Below are positions 43,312 through 50,744 of a stretch of 64,000 bases of DNA, piece by piece (position 1 is the stretch's first letter; every line of letters begins with the position of its first letter). A model generated the notes under the pieces. It had not been told where the DNA came from, did not search any database, and saw only the letters and a list, made by a program, of their open reading frames with translations. The stretch comes from Candidatus Aegiribacteria sp. MLS_C (GTDB taxonomy: Bacteria > Fermentibacterota > Fermentibacteria > Fermentibacterales > JCC-6): assembly GCA_002030045.1 (NCBI GenBank), contig LQBI01000031.1, positions 124,001-188,000 on the forward strand, given 5' to 3'. A program made the translations under genes and the position numbers.

Positions 43312-43438
43312 CAGCATAACACCGTGGATTCCGGTGTTAACTAGCACAAGTGTATTGCCCTTGAACGTGTTATCGATATTGACTCGCATATATCAATGCT
43401 TTTATTCTCTGTCAGCATAACCGGGCAACGGTGTTAAC
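43312..43438. repeat. pair of short inverted-repeat elements
   Basis: Two copies of CAGCATAAC...CGGTGTTAAC, at 43312-43341 and 43413-43438. The first folds with AACACCG/CGGTGTT (loop TGGATTC). Both lie in the AT-rich DNA ahead of the toxin-antitoxin genes. They are not integron attC sites by consensus. They could be operators or remnants of a small mobile element. The rest of 43215-43494 has no gene. Confidence 0.45.
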
Positions 43439-43459
43439 CTGCTGAGAATGGTAATGGGA

Positions 43460-43488
43460 TTGACGAATGTATATGATGAAAGTATACA
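43460..43488 (+). promoter_or_regulatory. promoter of brnTA
   Basis: TTGACG (43460-43465), 17-nt spacer, TATACA (43483-43488): the best sigma-70-like match in the window. Transcription would begin at about 43495, on the first possible start codon of brnT. Confidence 0.6.
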
Positions 43489-43494
43489 TGTGAT

Positions 43495-43797
43495 ATGGTA
43501 AGGCCAAGAGGCCAATTGAAAGAATGCACCGGATTCCAATGGGATGAAGGGAACGCAACGAAGAATTGGGACAAGCACGATGTATCTCAATCCGAATGCG
43601 AACAGGTATTCTTCAATCGACCGCTCATTTTGCGAAGAGATTCGAAGCATTCCGCAATGGAATCGAGATTCTATGTACTTGGCCATACTGATTTGGGCAG
43701 ACTCCTCTTCATGGTTTTTACCATTCGGGGAGACAGAATCAGAATCATATCCGCAAGGGACATGACTTCAAGTGAAGAACGAAGGTATAGAGAATGA
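43495..43797 (+). CDS. brnT: BrnT-family ribonuclease toxin
   Basis: 100 residues from ATG 43495. The RelE-like BrnT pattern is clear: FQWDEGNATKNWDKHDVS, CEQVFFNRPLIL, SRFYVLGHTDLGRLLFMVFT, RGDRIRIISARDMTSSEERRY. BrnT cleaves RNA and slows growth until bound by its antitoxin. Since the transcript probably starts at the ATG, translation may be leaderless or may begin at TTG 43516 after AAGAGG, which gives the usual family N-terminus. Base composition is much more AT-rich than the neighbours, pointing to recent acquisition. Confidence 0.9.
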   Translation: MVRPRGQLKECTGFQWDEGNATKNWDKHDVSQSECEQVFFNRPLILRRDSKHSAMESRFYVLGHTDLGRLLFMVFTIRGDRIRIISARDMTSSEERRYRE

Positions 43798-44069
43798 AGA
43801 GAATCCCGAAATTCAGAACAGAAGCGGAAGAGAGAGAATTCTGGAGAACACATGACTCCAATGATTACCTCTCCTGGGAAGATGCAACAGAAATCACGCT
43901 GTCAAAGCTCAAGCCATCGACAAAAACAATATCTCTTCGCTTGCCGGAATCAATGATAGAAGAATTAAAAATCCTCGCGAACAAGCAGGACATACCATAC
44001 CAATCTCTTCTCAAGGTCTTTCTTGCTGAACGCCTGGAAGCTGAGATGGAAAGTATCCGAGCAAATTAG
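43794..44069 (+). CDS. brnA: BrnA-family CopG-type antitoxin
   Basis: 91 residues, overlapping brnT by 4 nt (ATGA). The N-terminus PKFRTEAEEREFWRTHDSNDY is the toxin-wrapping part known from BrnA/CopG antitoxins. The C-terminal ribbon-helix-helix is TKTISLRLPESMIEELKILA. It neutralises the toxin and represses the shared promoter. Toxin-first order is normal for this family. 44070-44256 shows no gene. Confidence 0.9.
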   Translation: MKRIPKFRTEAEEREFWRTHDSNDYLSWEDATEITLSKLKPSTKTISLRLPESMIEELKILANKQDIPYQSLLKVFLAERLEAEMESIRAN

Positions 44070-44256
44070 TGCAGAACAACAAAATTCAGTAGAACTGCGC
44101 ACTGGTGTCTGAAGATCATGCTTTGGCAGTCTACTGATTTTGAGCGTTGGGCCAGGATGATTGGCTTAAACCTCGACCTCCCTGTTCGATTATAGTTCCG
44201 CATCCGGGTTTCACACTGAAATCGATGGTATATTCACAGATCGCAGGGAGGAAGAC

Positions 44257-44727
44257 ATGAAGACCTGGCTGGCTCTGCTCCTCTGGATAACGGTATCGCT
44301 GGTCCCCGGTTTCGCGGGCTCCCAGTTCCAGCCCGGGGAATGGTACGCCTCGCTTGAAAAACCGTCCTGGAATCCTCCGGGATGGGTTTTCGGTCCTGTC
44401 TGGACGACCCTCTACGTTCTCATGGGCATATCGGCATGGCTGGTATGGAAGCAGAGCGGTTTCAGCGGAGCGGGTCCCGCCCTCTGGATATTCCTCGGTC
44501 AGCTTGTGCTGAACGGGCTCTGGTCGTACCTTTTCTTCGGCATCAACTCTCCACTGTCGGCTTTCATCGAGATAATCGCACTGTGGCTGGCCATACTGGT
44601 CACTACCGTGCTGTTCTGGAGGGTGAGGCCGCTGGCGGGGTCCCTTCTGCTGCCCTACCTCGCCTGGGTGGGTTTCGCCTCGGTACTGAACTTCACTCTA
44701 TGGAGGCTCAACCAGCCGGTTACCTGA
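44257..44727 (+). CDS. tspO: TspO/MBR family tryptophan-rich sensory protein
   Basis: 156 residues with five transmembrane helices. Family motifs are WYASLEKPSWNPPGWVFGPVWTTLY (shown as KPSWNPPGWVFGPVW), LNGLWSYLFFG and the final WVGFASVLNFTLWRLN. TspO binds tetrapyrroles and sterol-like ligands in the membrane. A GGGAGG precedes the ATG. The gene is alone, convergent with the SDR gene. Confidence 0.95.
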   Translation: MKTWLALLLWITVSLVPGFAGSQFQPGEWYASLEKPSWNPPGWVFGPVWTTLYVLMGISAWLVWKQSGFSGAGPALWIFLGQLVLNGLWSYLFFGINSPLSAFIEIIALWLAILVTTVLFWRVRPLAGSLLLPYLAWVGFASVLNFTLWRLNQPVT

Positions 44728-44739
44728 GAGGGCCGGGCT

Positions 44740-45891
44740 TCATATCCGCAGACCTGAACCCCAGCCGCACTCCACCGCGAAGTCCATGCATCTGCCGAAG
44801 GACTCGCTGTCCAGCCCGGGGCATTCCACGCCGGTGCCGCGGAGGACGGACCTGGTGCGTCGGTCGTCGAACCTCCTCCTGTCGGTCATATAGGGATAGT
44901 AGAGCTTGATATAGCCGTCCAGCAGCACCTCCAGCGGCGAAGGCCCTCCGGCCCTCCTCCCGAGAACGGTCCGAAGACCGCGGATGCCGAACTTGCTTCC
45001 CGTCATTTCCACGAGTTCGTCAAGCGTGTTCTCCCTCCGGTTCACGATATGGAAGACGCCGGTCTCCCCGGATTCCATGATGCGGAGTACCGAAGCGACC
45101 AGGTAGTCGACAGGTATCAGGTTCATCCAGCCTCCGCGATGGGGTATCGTAAGGGGAATGACCGTCTTCCCGGATTCGTCGATCCCGATGCCCAGTCTCC
45201 GCGCCCTGGACCCTCCCGAGGTCTCCAGGTCCCTTCTGAAGGTATCCCTGAGGAAGACCATTATTCGAACAGGGTAGTAAAGGGCGTTGAACCTCAGGCT
45301 CCTGCCTGTTGTGGAATCCCCGTAGACGATTGAGGGACGGTAGATGGTGAGCTTTCGGCCGGCATCCCCGCACAGCCCGGTTATCATTCTCTCGGCAAGG
45401 TGCTTCGATCTCTCGTACTCGTTGTGGAACCCCTCCGCATCGGCCAGCTCCTCCGTGTAGGTCCCCTCACCGCTGCCCACGGCGTATGCGGTGCTCATGT
45501 GATGGAAGTGAGAATCCCCGCCCAGGGTCCGGAAGAGGTTGAGTAGGCCGTCCACGTTGGTCCTTCTGACCTGTTCGCTCCGCCTTGCCGCGAAAGAGGT
45601 GTCAGCGGCGCAGTGCAGGATATGGTCAGCCCTGCTCCCCAGCCGCCGCGCTTCGGACCTTCCCATTCCAAGGTCCGGGTCGTCCAGGCTTGCCTCCACC
45701 ACCTCGGGACCTTTCCCGGGACCGATCCCGAAGAATTCCATAAGGTTCCGGATCCTGCTCCCGGGATCCCTGCCGTTCCCCGACCTCGCAAGTGCTATCA
45801 CGCTGCACCCGGCCCCGAGGAGCCCGGCGGTGAGGAATCCCCCTATGAAACCGGTTGCTCCGGTGACTATGACGACAGGTCCGGCTGTCAT
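44740..45891 (-). CDS. NAD(P)-dependent reductase, fatty acyl/thioester reductase-like SDR
   Basis: 383 residues. The Rossmann start is VVIVTGATGFIGGFLTAGLL. The extended-SDR catalytic motifs are FHHMSTAYAVG and YERSKHLAERM (Tyr/Lys), followed by IYRPSIVYGDS. The NLFRTLGG and male-sterility-type substrate region place it near thioester/acyl reductases rather than sugar epimerases. The start overlaps the FAD-oxidase stop by 4 nt, so they are one transcript. Confidence 0.85.
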   Translation of the reverse strand: MTAGPVVIVTGATGFIGGFLTAGLLGAGCSVIALARSGNGRDPGSRIRNLMEFFGIGPGKGPEVVEASLDDPDLGMGRSEARRLGSRADHILHCAADTSFAARRSEQVRRTNVDGLLNLFRTLGGDSHFHHMSTAYAVGSGEGTYTEELADAEGFHNEYERSKHLAERMITGLCGDAGRKLTIYRPSIVYGDSTTGRSLRFNALYYPVRIMVFLRDTFRRDLETSGGSRARRLGIGIDESGKTVIPLTIPHRGGWMNLIPVDYLVASVLRIMESGETGVFHIVNRRENTLDELVEMTGSKFGIRGLRTVLGRRAGGPSPLEVLLDGYIKLYYPYMTDRRRFDDRRTRSVLRGTGVECPGLDSESFGRCMDFAVECGWGSGLRI

Positions 45892-47741
45892 TCCCCGATG
45901 GCCCTGCGGTAGAGGAAGGTCTCCTTCCTGCAGAAACCCTGGTTGAACAGGTACCTGATCCAGAGGAACCTGGGATCCTTCGACTGCAGCTCCTCCAGCA
46001 TCCCGGCCGCCTCGGCCATGGCTCCCTGCATGCGGCGGACCTGCTCAGGGTCGGTGTGGTCGAGGTACATGTCCCACTCCATGACTCCCCGCCTTCCGCG
46101 GTCCAGGGGGGTGATGAAGCCGAATTCCCCCCTGACGCCGGCACTGGCGGCCACGTCCGCGAAGGCGAGATCGAGGTCCCTGACGGCCTCGGCGTCGTCC
46201 ATGGGTACGTAGACGATGAAGGCCACTACGTGTCCCTCGCGGCCCATCCTGGAGCTGACGCTCCTCACGGCGTTCATCATGAAGATGTCGGTCATCGAGG
46301 GATCCCGGTAAACTTCTCGGTATAGTTCCCTCAGGTCCTCATCCACGGCGGATGCGAGTTTTTCCGGCGACGGTCCCAGGACCGCCTCCAGCACCGGGAG
46401 CATCTCCGGTCTTGCCAGGAGCGTGTATGGCGGTTCGTCACCCTCCAGACCGGCCAGGATGTCGGAGATCCCGTCGTCGGAAAGCGATGGGAGGCCAAGG
46501 ATCAGGCATCGCATCACTTCCTGCGAGAGGACCGCGTCAGCGGCCCTGGAGGCTGACTCCAGGGTCCCGCCGTCACCCAGGACCACCACGGAGTACTCGA
46601 TGCCCAGCTTCCCGGGCAGTATTTTCCGAAGGGCTTCAGCCTGTGCCGCGACGGGGGCTATGAACGAGGACAGGTACTCGGTTCCCAGCATGCCTATGCC
46701 CAGTCCCGTGCCGGACGCGTTGAGTTCCCTGGCGTACTCCAGAGCGCTTTCGAAATCCCCGAAGGGCACTAAGATGCCCGATTCGTCCCCCGAAAGGGGG
46801 TGAAGGCGTACGGTTGCCTCGGTGCATATTCCGGGAGCCCCGCGTTCCTCCATTCGAAAGAACGAGAGGTCCGGCCCTCCTTCCGCGCATAACCGGAAGA
46901 CCTCCCCCTCTGGAGATACGAACTCGGCGTCCAGGACGTTGTCCCTGCAGGTCCCCAGGGAGCTTGAGAAGAGGGAGAATATACCGGAGCAGACCATGTT
47001 GGCGCAGTAGAGGGCCGCAGGTTCGGCTGCGTTCACCAGGAAACCCCTGGCCAGGGCCGCTCTCTGCAGGTCGTGGGAACTGACACCGGCCCCCACCCTG
47101 ACGCACCAGTCCTCCTCGTCGAACTCCATCCACCTCATCCTGGCGGTGTCGATGACCAGTCCGGGGGTGAGGACGAAACCCATCACCGATGAACCGTTCC
47201 CCCTGACCGCGTAATCGATGCCTTTATTCATGCAGTGCCGCACTATCGAAGCCGTCTCGGCGGCAGTGGCAGGAAGCGCCACGTAGCGTGGCACAGTGCG
47301 CCGCGAGATTGGGCAGGGGTCGTCGGAATAGGCCTCCAGGTGCGCCGGGTCGTTGCTGGCCCATTCATCCCCCACTATTTCCCTCAGCCCGTCCAGGAAG
47401 GGGTCGGAAGGCACCTCCTCCGGTTCCCGCGTACCGGTCAGCCGCTCCACAAGTTCCCTGAGGGCGGAAGCGGCGGCCGATGGTCTCAGGCCCTGGACGA
47501 AGTGGCATTGCATATCGCATTCGCCGCAGAGCGTGCAGGACCGCGCCACCTCGGCGAGTACGGGAGTGAGCGGAAGCCGCCCGGAGGCGGCGGCGGCGTA
47601 GAGGTCCATCCTGCCCTGGGGGTAGAATGACACGTAATAGCGGCCCGCCGCTCCAGGGCAGAGGCCCCTTCCAAGGTAGTCTATCTTGCACATGGCGTAG
47701 TGCCGGCAGCTCCTGGCTGTTTCGAGGGGGCCGAGGCTCAT
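45888..47741 (-). CDS. FAD-linked oxidase with N-terminal Fe-S motif
   Basis: 617 residues from ATG 47741, in an ATGA overlap with the DUF523 gene; a longer frame (47774) lies inside that gene. An N-terminal Cys-rich part (CRHYAMCKIDYLGRGLC; CTLCGECDMQC) could hold one [4Fe-4S] cluster. A PCMH-type FAD-binding domain follows (ALPATAAETASIVRHCMNKGIDYAVRG, GNGSSVMGF), then a GlcD/D-lactate-dehydrogenase-like cap. It should oxidise a 2-hydroxy acid or similar, passing electrons through the cluster. Substrate unknown. Confidence 0.85.
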   Translation of the reverse strand: MSLGPLETARSCRHYAMCKIDYLGRGLCPGAAGRYYVSFYPQGRMDLYAAAASGRLPLTPVLAEVARSCTLCGECDMQCHFVQGLRPSAAASALRELVERLTGTREPEEVPSDPFLDGLREIVGDEWASNDPAHLEAYSDDPCPISRRTVPRYVALPATAAETASIVRHCMNKGIDYAVRGNGSSVMGFVLTPGLVIDTARMRWMEFDEEDWCVRVGAGVSSHDLQRAALARGFLVNAAEPAALYCANMVCSGIFSLFSSSLGTCRDNVLDAEFVSPEGEVFRLCAEGGPDLSFFRMEERGAPGICTEATVRLHPLSGDESGILVPFGDFESALEYARELNASGTGLGIGMLGTEYLSSFIAPVAAQAEALRKILPGKLGIEYSVVVLGDGGTLESASRAADAVLSQEVMRCLILGLPSLSDDGISDILAGLEGDEPPYTLLARPEMLPVLEAVLGPSPEKLASAVDEDLRELYREVYRDPSMTDIFMMNAVRSVSSRMGREGHVVAFIVYVPMDDAEAVRDLDLAFADVAASAGVRGEFGFITPLDRGRRGVMEWDMYLDHTDPEQVRRMQGAMAEAAGMLEELQSKDPRFLWIRYLFNQGFCRKETFLYRRAIGE

Positions 47742-48721
47742 CGCCAGTACTCGTCCTTCCCGAGTCCTCCGCACCTGTCGAGCAGTTCCTCCGGATAGGG
47801 ATGGAAGAACGTCTGGTCCCGCAGGTAATCAACATGGAACCTCACGATCCAGCTCTCCAGGAGCTTGATGCAGGTGACCAGGGGTGTTCTGCCCTCCCTG
47901 TACATCTCCAGGTGGTCCAGGAAGAAACCCCTCTCCTCCGGCGAGATATGGTCGGACACGTAGCCGAAGGCGTGCTGCAGCACGTTGATGTTGGCCCGGT
48001 AGGAGGGGCCTCTCGAAAGGGCGGACCGAAGAACCCCGCCGTAGAGTTCCACCGTCCTCTCCAGCCCGGCGGATCTCTGAGCGGCCACTATCCTTCCCAG
48101 TTCCCTCATCCGCTCCTGGTCGTACGCCATCAGCAGCAGCTTGTTCCTGCTCTGGAAATCAACCAGTTCGGAAGCTCTGCCGATTCCGCCGATCCTCCTG
48201 AAGTCGGCCAGGGTGAAGAGTTTCCTAAGGAAATGGTCCCTTATCTCCACGTTGTGGAGCCTTCCCTCGTCTTCCACCGCCAGCCCCGGGAAGCGCCTTG
48301 CCACCTCGCCCCCGAACAGGCCGGCGCCCCTGCCGGTGATAAGGCTCTGACCGTCCTCCCTGTACTGCTTCACATCCCTCATTCCGCAGGAGGGCGACCT
48401 TGATTTGAGAAGGAAACCGTCCACCTCGCCAAGGTCCTCCAGGAACCTCTCGACGTACTCCAGCATGCTTCCGGTATGGTCGAGGCCGGTGGCGGGCTGG
48501 AACATCCTCTGTTCACCGTCATGGACGATTATGCGCACCGGATGTCTGGGAATGCCCAGTCCGATGTCGGCTTCCGGACAGGGGGTTACGAACTCCACGA
48601 AGAGCTCCAGGGCCTCGACCAGCGGATCGCTCAGCTTCTGGCCGTTGTAGCGGCAGCTGTCGAAACCTAGGCACCTGCTGCACACCAGCCTGGGCCTGAC
48701 CGGCCATTCGATCTTGGGCAT
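47738..48721 (-). CDS. DUF523-DUF1722 protein
   Basis: About 327 residues from ATG 48721 (AGGAAAGG upstream). A GTG at 48760, which overlaps the esterase stop as GTGA, would add 13 residues. DUF523 covers about 10-150 (LVCSRCLGFDSCRYNG; VTPCPEADIGLGIPRHPVRI; LLKSRSPSCG) and DUF1722 the rest (LADFRRIGGIGRASELVDFQSRNKLLLMAY). DUF523 has conserved Cys that suggest a metal or Fe-S site. Such fusions occur near photolyase or thiol genes in other bacteria, but function is unproven. Confidence 0.9.
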   Translation of the reverse strand: MPKIEWPVRPRLVCSRCLGFDSCRYNGQKLSDPLVEALELFVEFVTPCPEADIGLGIPRHPVRIIVHDGEQRMFQPATGLDHTGSMLEYVERFLEDLGEVDGFLLKSRSPSCGMRDVKQYREDGQSLITGRGAGLFGGEVARRFPGLAVEDEGRLHNVEIRDHFLRKLFTLADFRRIGGIGRASELVDFQSRNKLLLMAYDQERMRELGRIVAAQRSAGLERTVELYGGVLRSALSRGPSYRANINVLQHAFGYVSDHISPEERGFFLDHLEMYREGRTPLVTCIKLLESWIVRFHVDYLRDQTFFHPYPEELLDRCGGLGKDEYWR

Positions 48722-48756
48722 ACCGGCCTTTCCTTTCAGGGTCTGGATGGACGACT

Positions 48757-49605
48757 TCACGTGCTCCCCGGGGAGCCGCTGTCCCGGGACCTGTCACGAC
48801 CGGGCATGCAGGGTCCGAGATGTGTCGACAGGAAGTCGGAGACCTCGCGGAAGGCCTTCAACGCCTCCGGCGAGAGTTCACCGTTCCTGTCCGGTCTTAC
48901 GAAGGCGTGGGGCTGTCCTTCGAAGAGGCAGAGCCTGACCTCTGTTCCTTCTGCTGCAAGCGCCTCGTGAAGGATCTTCGACTGCTCCACCGGAACCATT
49001 CGGTCCGAGCAGCCATGGATTATCATGAAAGGAGGGGTGTCCTGGCTGACCAGCAGGGCGGGTGAAGCCGATTCGACTGTTGCCCGGGGAGGCCTCATCC
49101 GGCCGAACAGTATGTACTGGCCCACTCTTCTCCTTCCCGGACCCAGGTGGGAGGGGCCGAAGAAGTCGACCACGCACCTGATGTGCTTCGCCGTTTCGGG
49201 CCGGGTGCCCAGCAGGGCGGCAAGATGGGCGCCTGCGGAGTACCCTACGGCCCCTATCCTCGAAACGTCTACGCCCAGGTCTTCACCCCCTTCCAGGACC
49301 CATTCGAGGAGTGTGCGCACGTCCTCCCAGCACGCCGGCCACCTGTTCCTCCCCCTCCTCGCCAGCCTGTAGTTGGCGGTGAAGACCACGAACCCCCTGG
49401 AGGCGAGACCTCTTGACGCTCCGGCCAGCATGTCCTTGTCGCCCTTCCTCCAGGCTCCTCCATGCAGGTGCAGAACGGCCGGAAGCCGCTCATCCGATGA
49501 GGACCGCCCGACGGCAGGTCTGTATATGTCCACGGCCTGCTCTTCGAGGTCCCCATACCGTACATCGGAAAGGACGTCACATTCGAACCTGGCTTCGATA
49601 CCCAT
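48757..49605 (-). CDS. alpha/beta hydrolase, carboxylesterase-like
   Basis: About 282 residues from ATG 49605 (GGAGGAGAGG upstream); longer starts at 49626 or 49662 are possible. The hormone-sensitive-lipase-type oxyanion motif HLHGGAWRKGD, nucleophile GYSAGAHLA, acid region HGCSDRMVPVEQ and His in GQPHAFV form the triad. There is no signal peptide, so it acts in the cytosol on small esters or acylated compounds. It leads the four-gene run down to the SDR. Confidence 0.88.
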   Translation of the reverse strand: MGIEARFECDVLSDVRYGDLEEQAVDIYRPAVGRSSSDERLPAVLHLHGGAWRKGDKDMLAGASRGLASRGFVVFTANYRLARRGRNRWPACWEDVRTLLEWVLEGGEDLGVDVSRIGAVGYSAGAHLAALLGTRPETAKHIRCVVDFFGPSHLGPGRRRVGQYILFGRMRPPRATVESASPALLVSQDTPPFMIIHGCSDRMVPVEQSKILHEALAAEGTEVRLCLFEGQPHAFVRPDRNGELSPEALKAFREVSDFLSTHLGPCMPGRDRSRDSGSPGST

Positions 49606-49725
49606 GTACCGGACCCTCTCCTCCATTACCGCCGGGTCTGCGCGGGTTACCGGATGCAACACCTGGATGATTGACTAAGATAGCCGGGGTTTTCAGGGGA
49701 GGTCAACTAGCTGTCATGAAAGGAG

Positions 49726-49766
49726 GGCGGACCGGTCGCCGAGAGGGGAGGAGCGACCGGTCCGCC
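49726..49766 (-). terminator. strong hairpin after pstS
   Basis: GGCGGACCGGTCGC (49726-49739) pairs perfectly with GCGACCGGTCCGCC (49753-49766), a 14-bp stem with a 13-nt loop. It lies 20 nt after the pstS stop. The tail in the minus direction is only CTCCTTTC, so it may act as terminator or 3'-end protector. Confidence 0.7.
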
Positions 49767-49786
49767 ATGAAACCCGTCCGGCTGGA

Positions 49787-50587
49787 TCAGCCGGCGGGGA
49801 GGTAACCCTCTTCGAGTACGATGGCCTGACCTTCGGGTCCGAGTATGAACTCGAGCCATTCGGCCACGGCACCGGTGGGTTGACCCCTGGTGATCATGTT
49901 CAGCGGACGGACCACGGGGTATTCCCCGGAAACGGCGTTCTCAACGGTGGCGTCCACTCCGTCGACGGCAAGGGGCTCGACGGAATCGTCAATGTAGCCG
50001 AAGGATAGGAAACCGATGGAGTAGGGGGTGGTGGACACGGTGGTCCTCACGGCGCCGTTGGAGGGCAGGAGTATGGCGCTGAGGCAGATCAGGACCTCGT
50101 CCATCACCATCTCCTCGAAGGCGGCCCTGGTGCCGGACCCCTCTTCCCTGGCGACGACGGTTATCATCTGGTCCGGGCCGCCGACCTGGCTCCAGCTGGT
50201 TATTTCGCCTGAGAAGATTCCCCTTACCTCTTCGATGGTCAGACCGGCCACTGGTACGCCGGGGTTTACGGCTATGGCTATTCCGTCCCTGGCTATGGTG
50301 TGCACTACGATCTCGGGGTTCTCGGCGAATTCCGACTCCTTGACCTCCCTGGAGGCTGCTCCGATGTCGGCCGTGCCGTCCGCCGCGGAACGCACGCCTA
50401 CGCTGCTGCCGCCTCCCTGGATGGTTATGCGCACCGAGGGGTCCACCTGCTCGTAAGCCTCGGCAAGACTCTCGGCCAGTGGCTGGACGGTGGTGGAGCC
50501 CACCACCTCTATGTCGGCAGCTGCTGCCCCCGGAACGGGAGCAACGAAGGAGAGAACCGTCAGGAGAACTATTGACAGTCTTGACAT
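49787..50587 (-). CDS. pstS: phosphate-binding protein PstS
   Basis: 266 residues. A signal peptide ends at AAAADI. The phosphate-binding motifs are VVGSTTVQPLAESLAEAY, GGGSSVGVRSAADGTADIG (Thr/Ser/Asp ligands), and the REEGSGTRAAFEE helix. It captures phosphate in the periplasm for the PstCAB importer, which is not encoded nearby. A Pho-box-like array lies upstream, consistent with phosphate control. Confidence 0.94.
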   Translation of the reverse strand: MSRLSIVLLTVLSFVAPVPGAAAADIEVVGSTTVQPLAESLAEAYEQVDPSVRITIQGGGSSVGVRSAADGTADIGAASREVKESEFAENPEIVVHTIARDGIAIAVNPGVPVAGLTIEEVRGIFSGEITSWSQVGGPDQMITVVAREEGSGTRAAFEEMVMDEVLICLSAILLPSNGAVRTTVSTTPYSIGFLSFGYIDDSVEPLAVDGVDATVENAVSGEYPVVRPLNMITRGQPTGAVAEWLEFILGPEGQAIVLEEGYLPAG

Positions 50588-50650
50588 GTTTCACCTTTCC
50601 TTCTGTGACGGGTTGAAGGATACCGGGCTTTGGCCACCCGGCGACCATGG

Positions 50651-50709
50651 ATTATGGTTGGAGCGATGATGTAGCCCGGGTGTTAAGCGGGTATTTTGCA
50701 GGTGTTAAG
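50651..50709 (-). promoter_or_regulatory. Pho-box-like operator (3 x 11 bp) and -10 of pstS
   Basis: Read on the minus strand, three contiguous 11-mers: CTTAACACCTG (50709-50699), CAAAATACCCG (50698-50688), CTTAACACCCG (50687-50677). Direct 11-bp repeats with TTAACA cores are how PhoB/PhoP sites are built. CATAAT (50656-50651) is a suitable -10; the nearest repeat overlaps where a -35 would lie. The same array is 36 nt from the start of the divergent beta-helix gene, so it may control both. Confidence 0.65.
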
Positions 50710-50744
50710 AAGAAGCTAAGGAGTCAGCCCGGGAGGGGGCCCGA

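Noticed and set aside
43312-43438. Possible integron attC sites around the toxin-antitoxin cassette
   Set aside because: The GTTAACC/GTTAACT ends do not fit GTTRRRY and no integrase is present.
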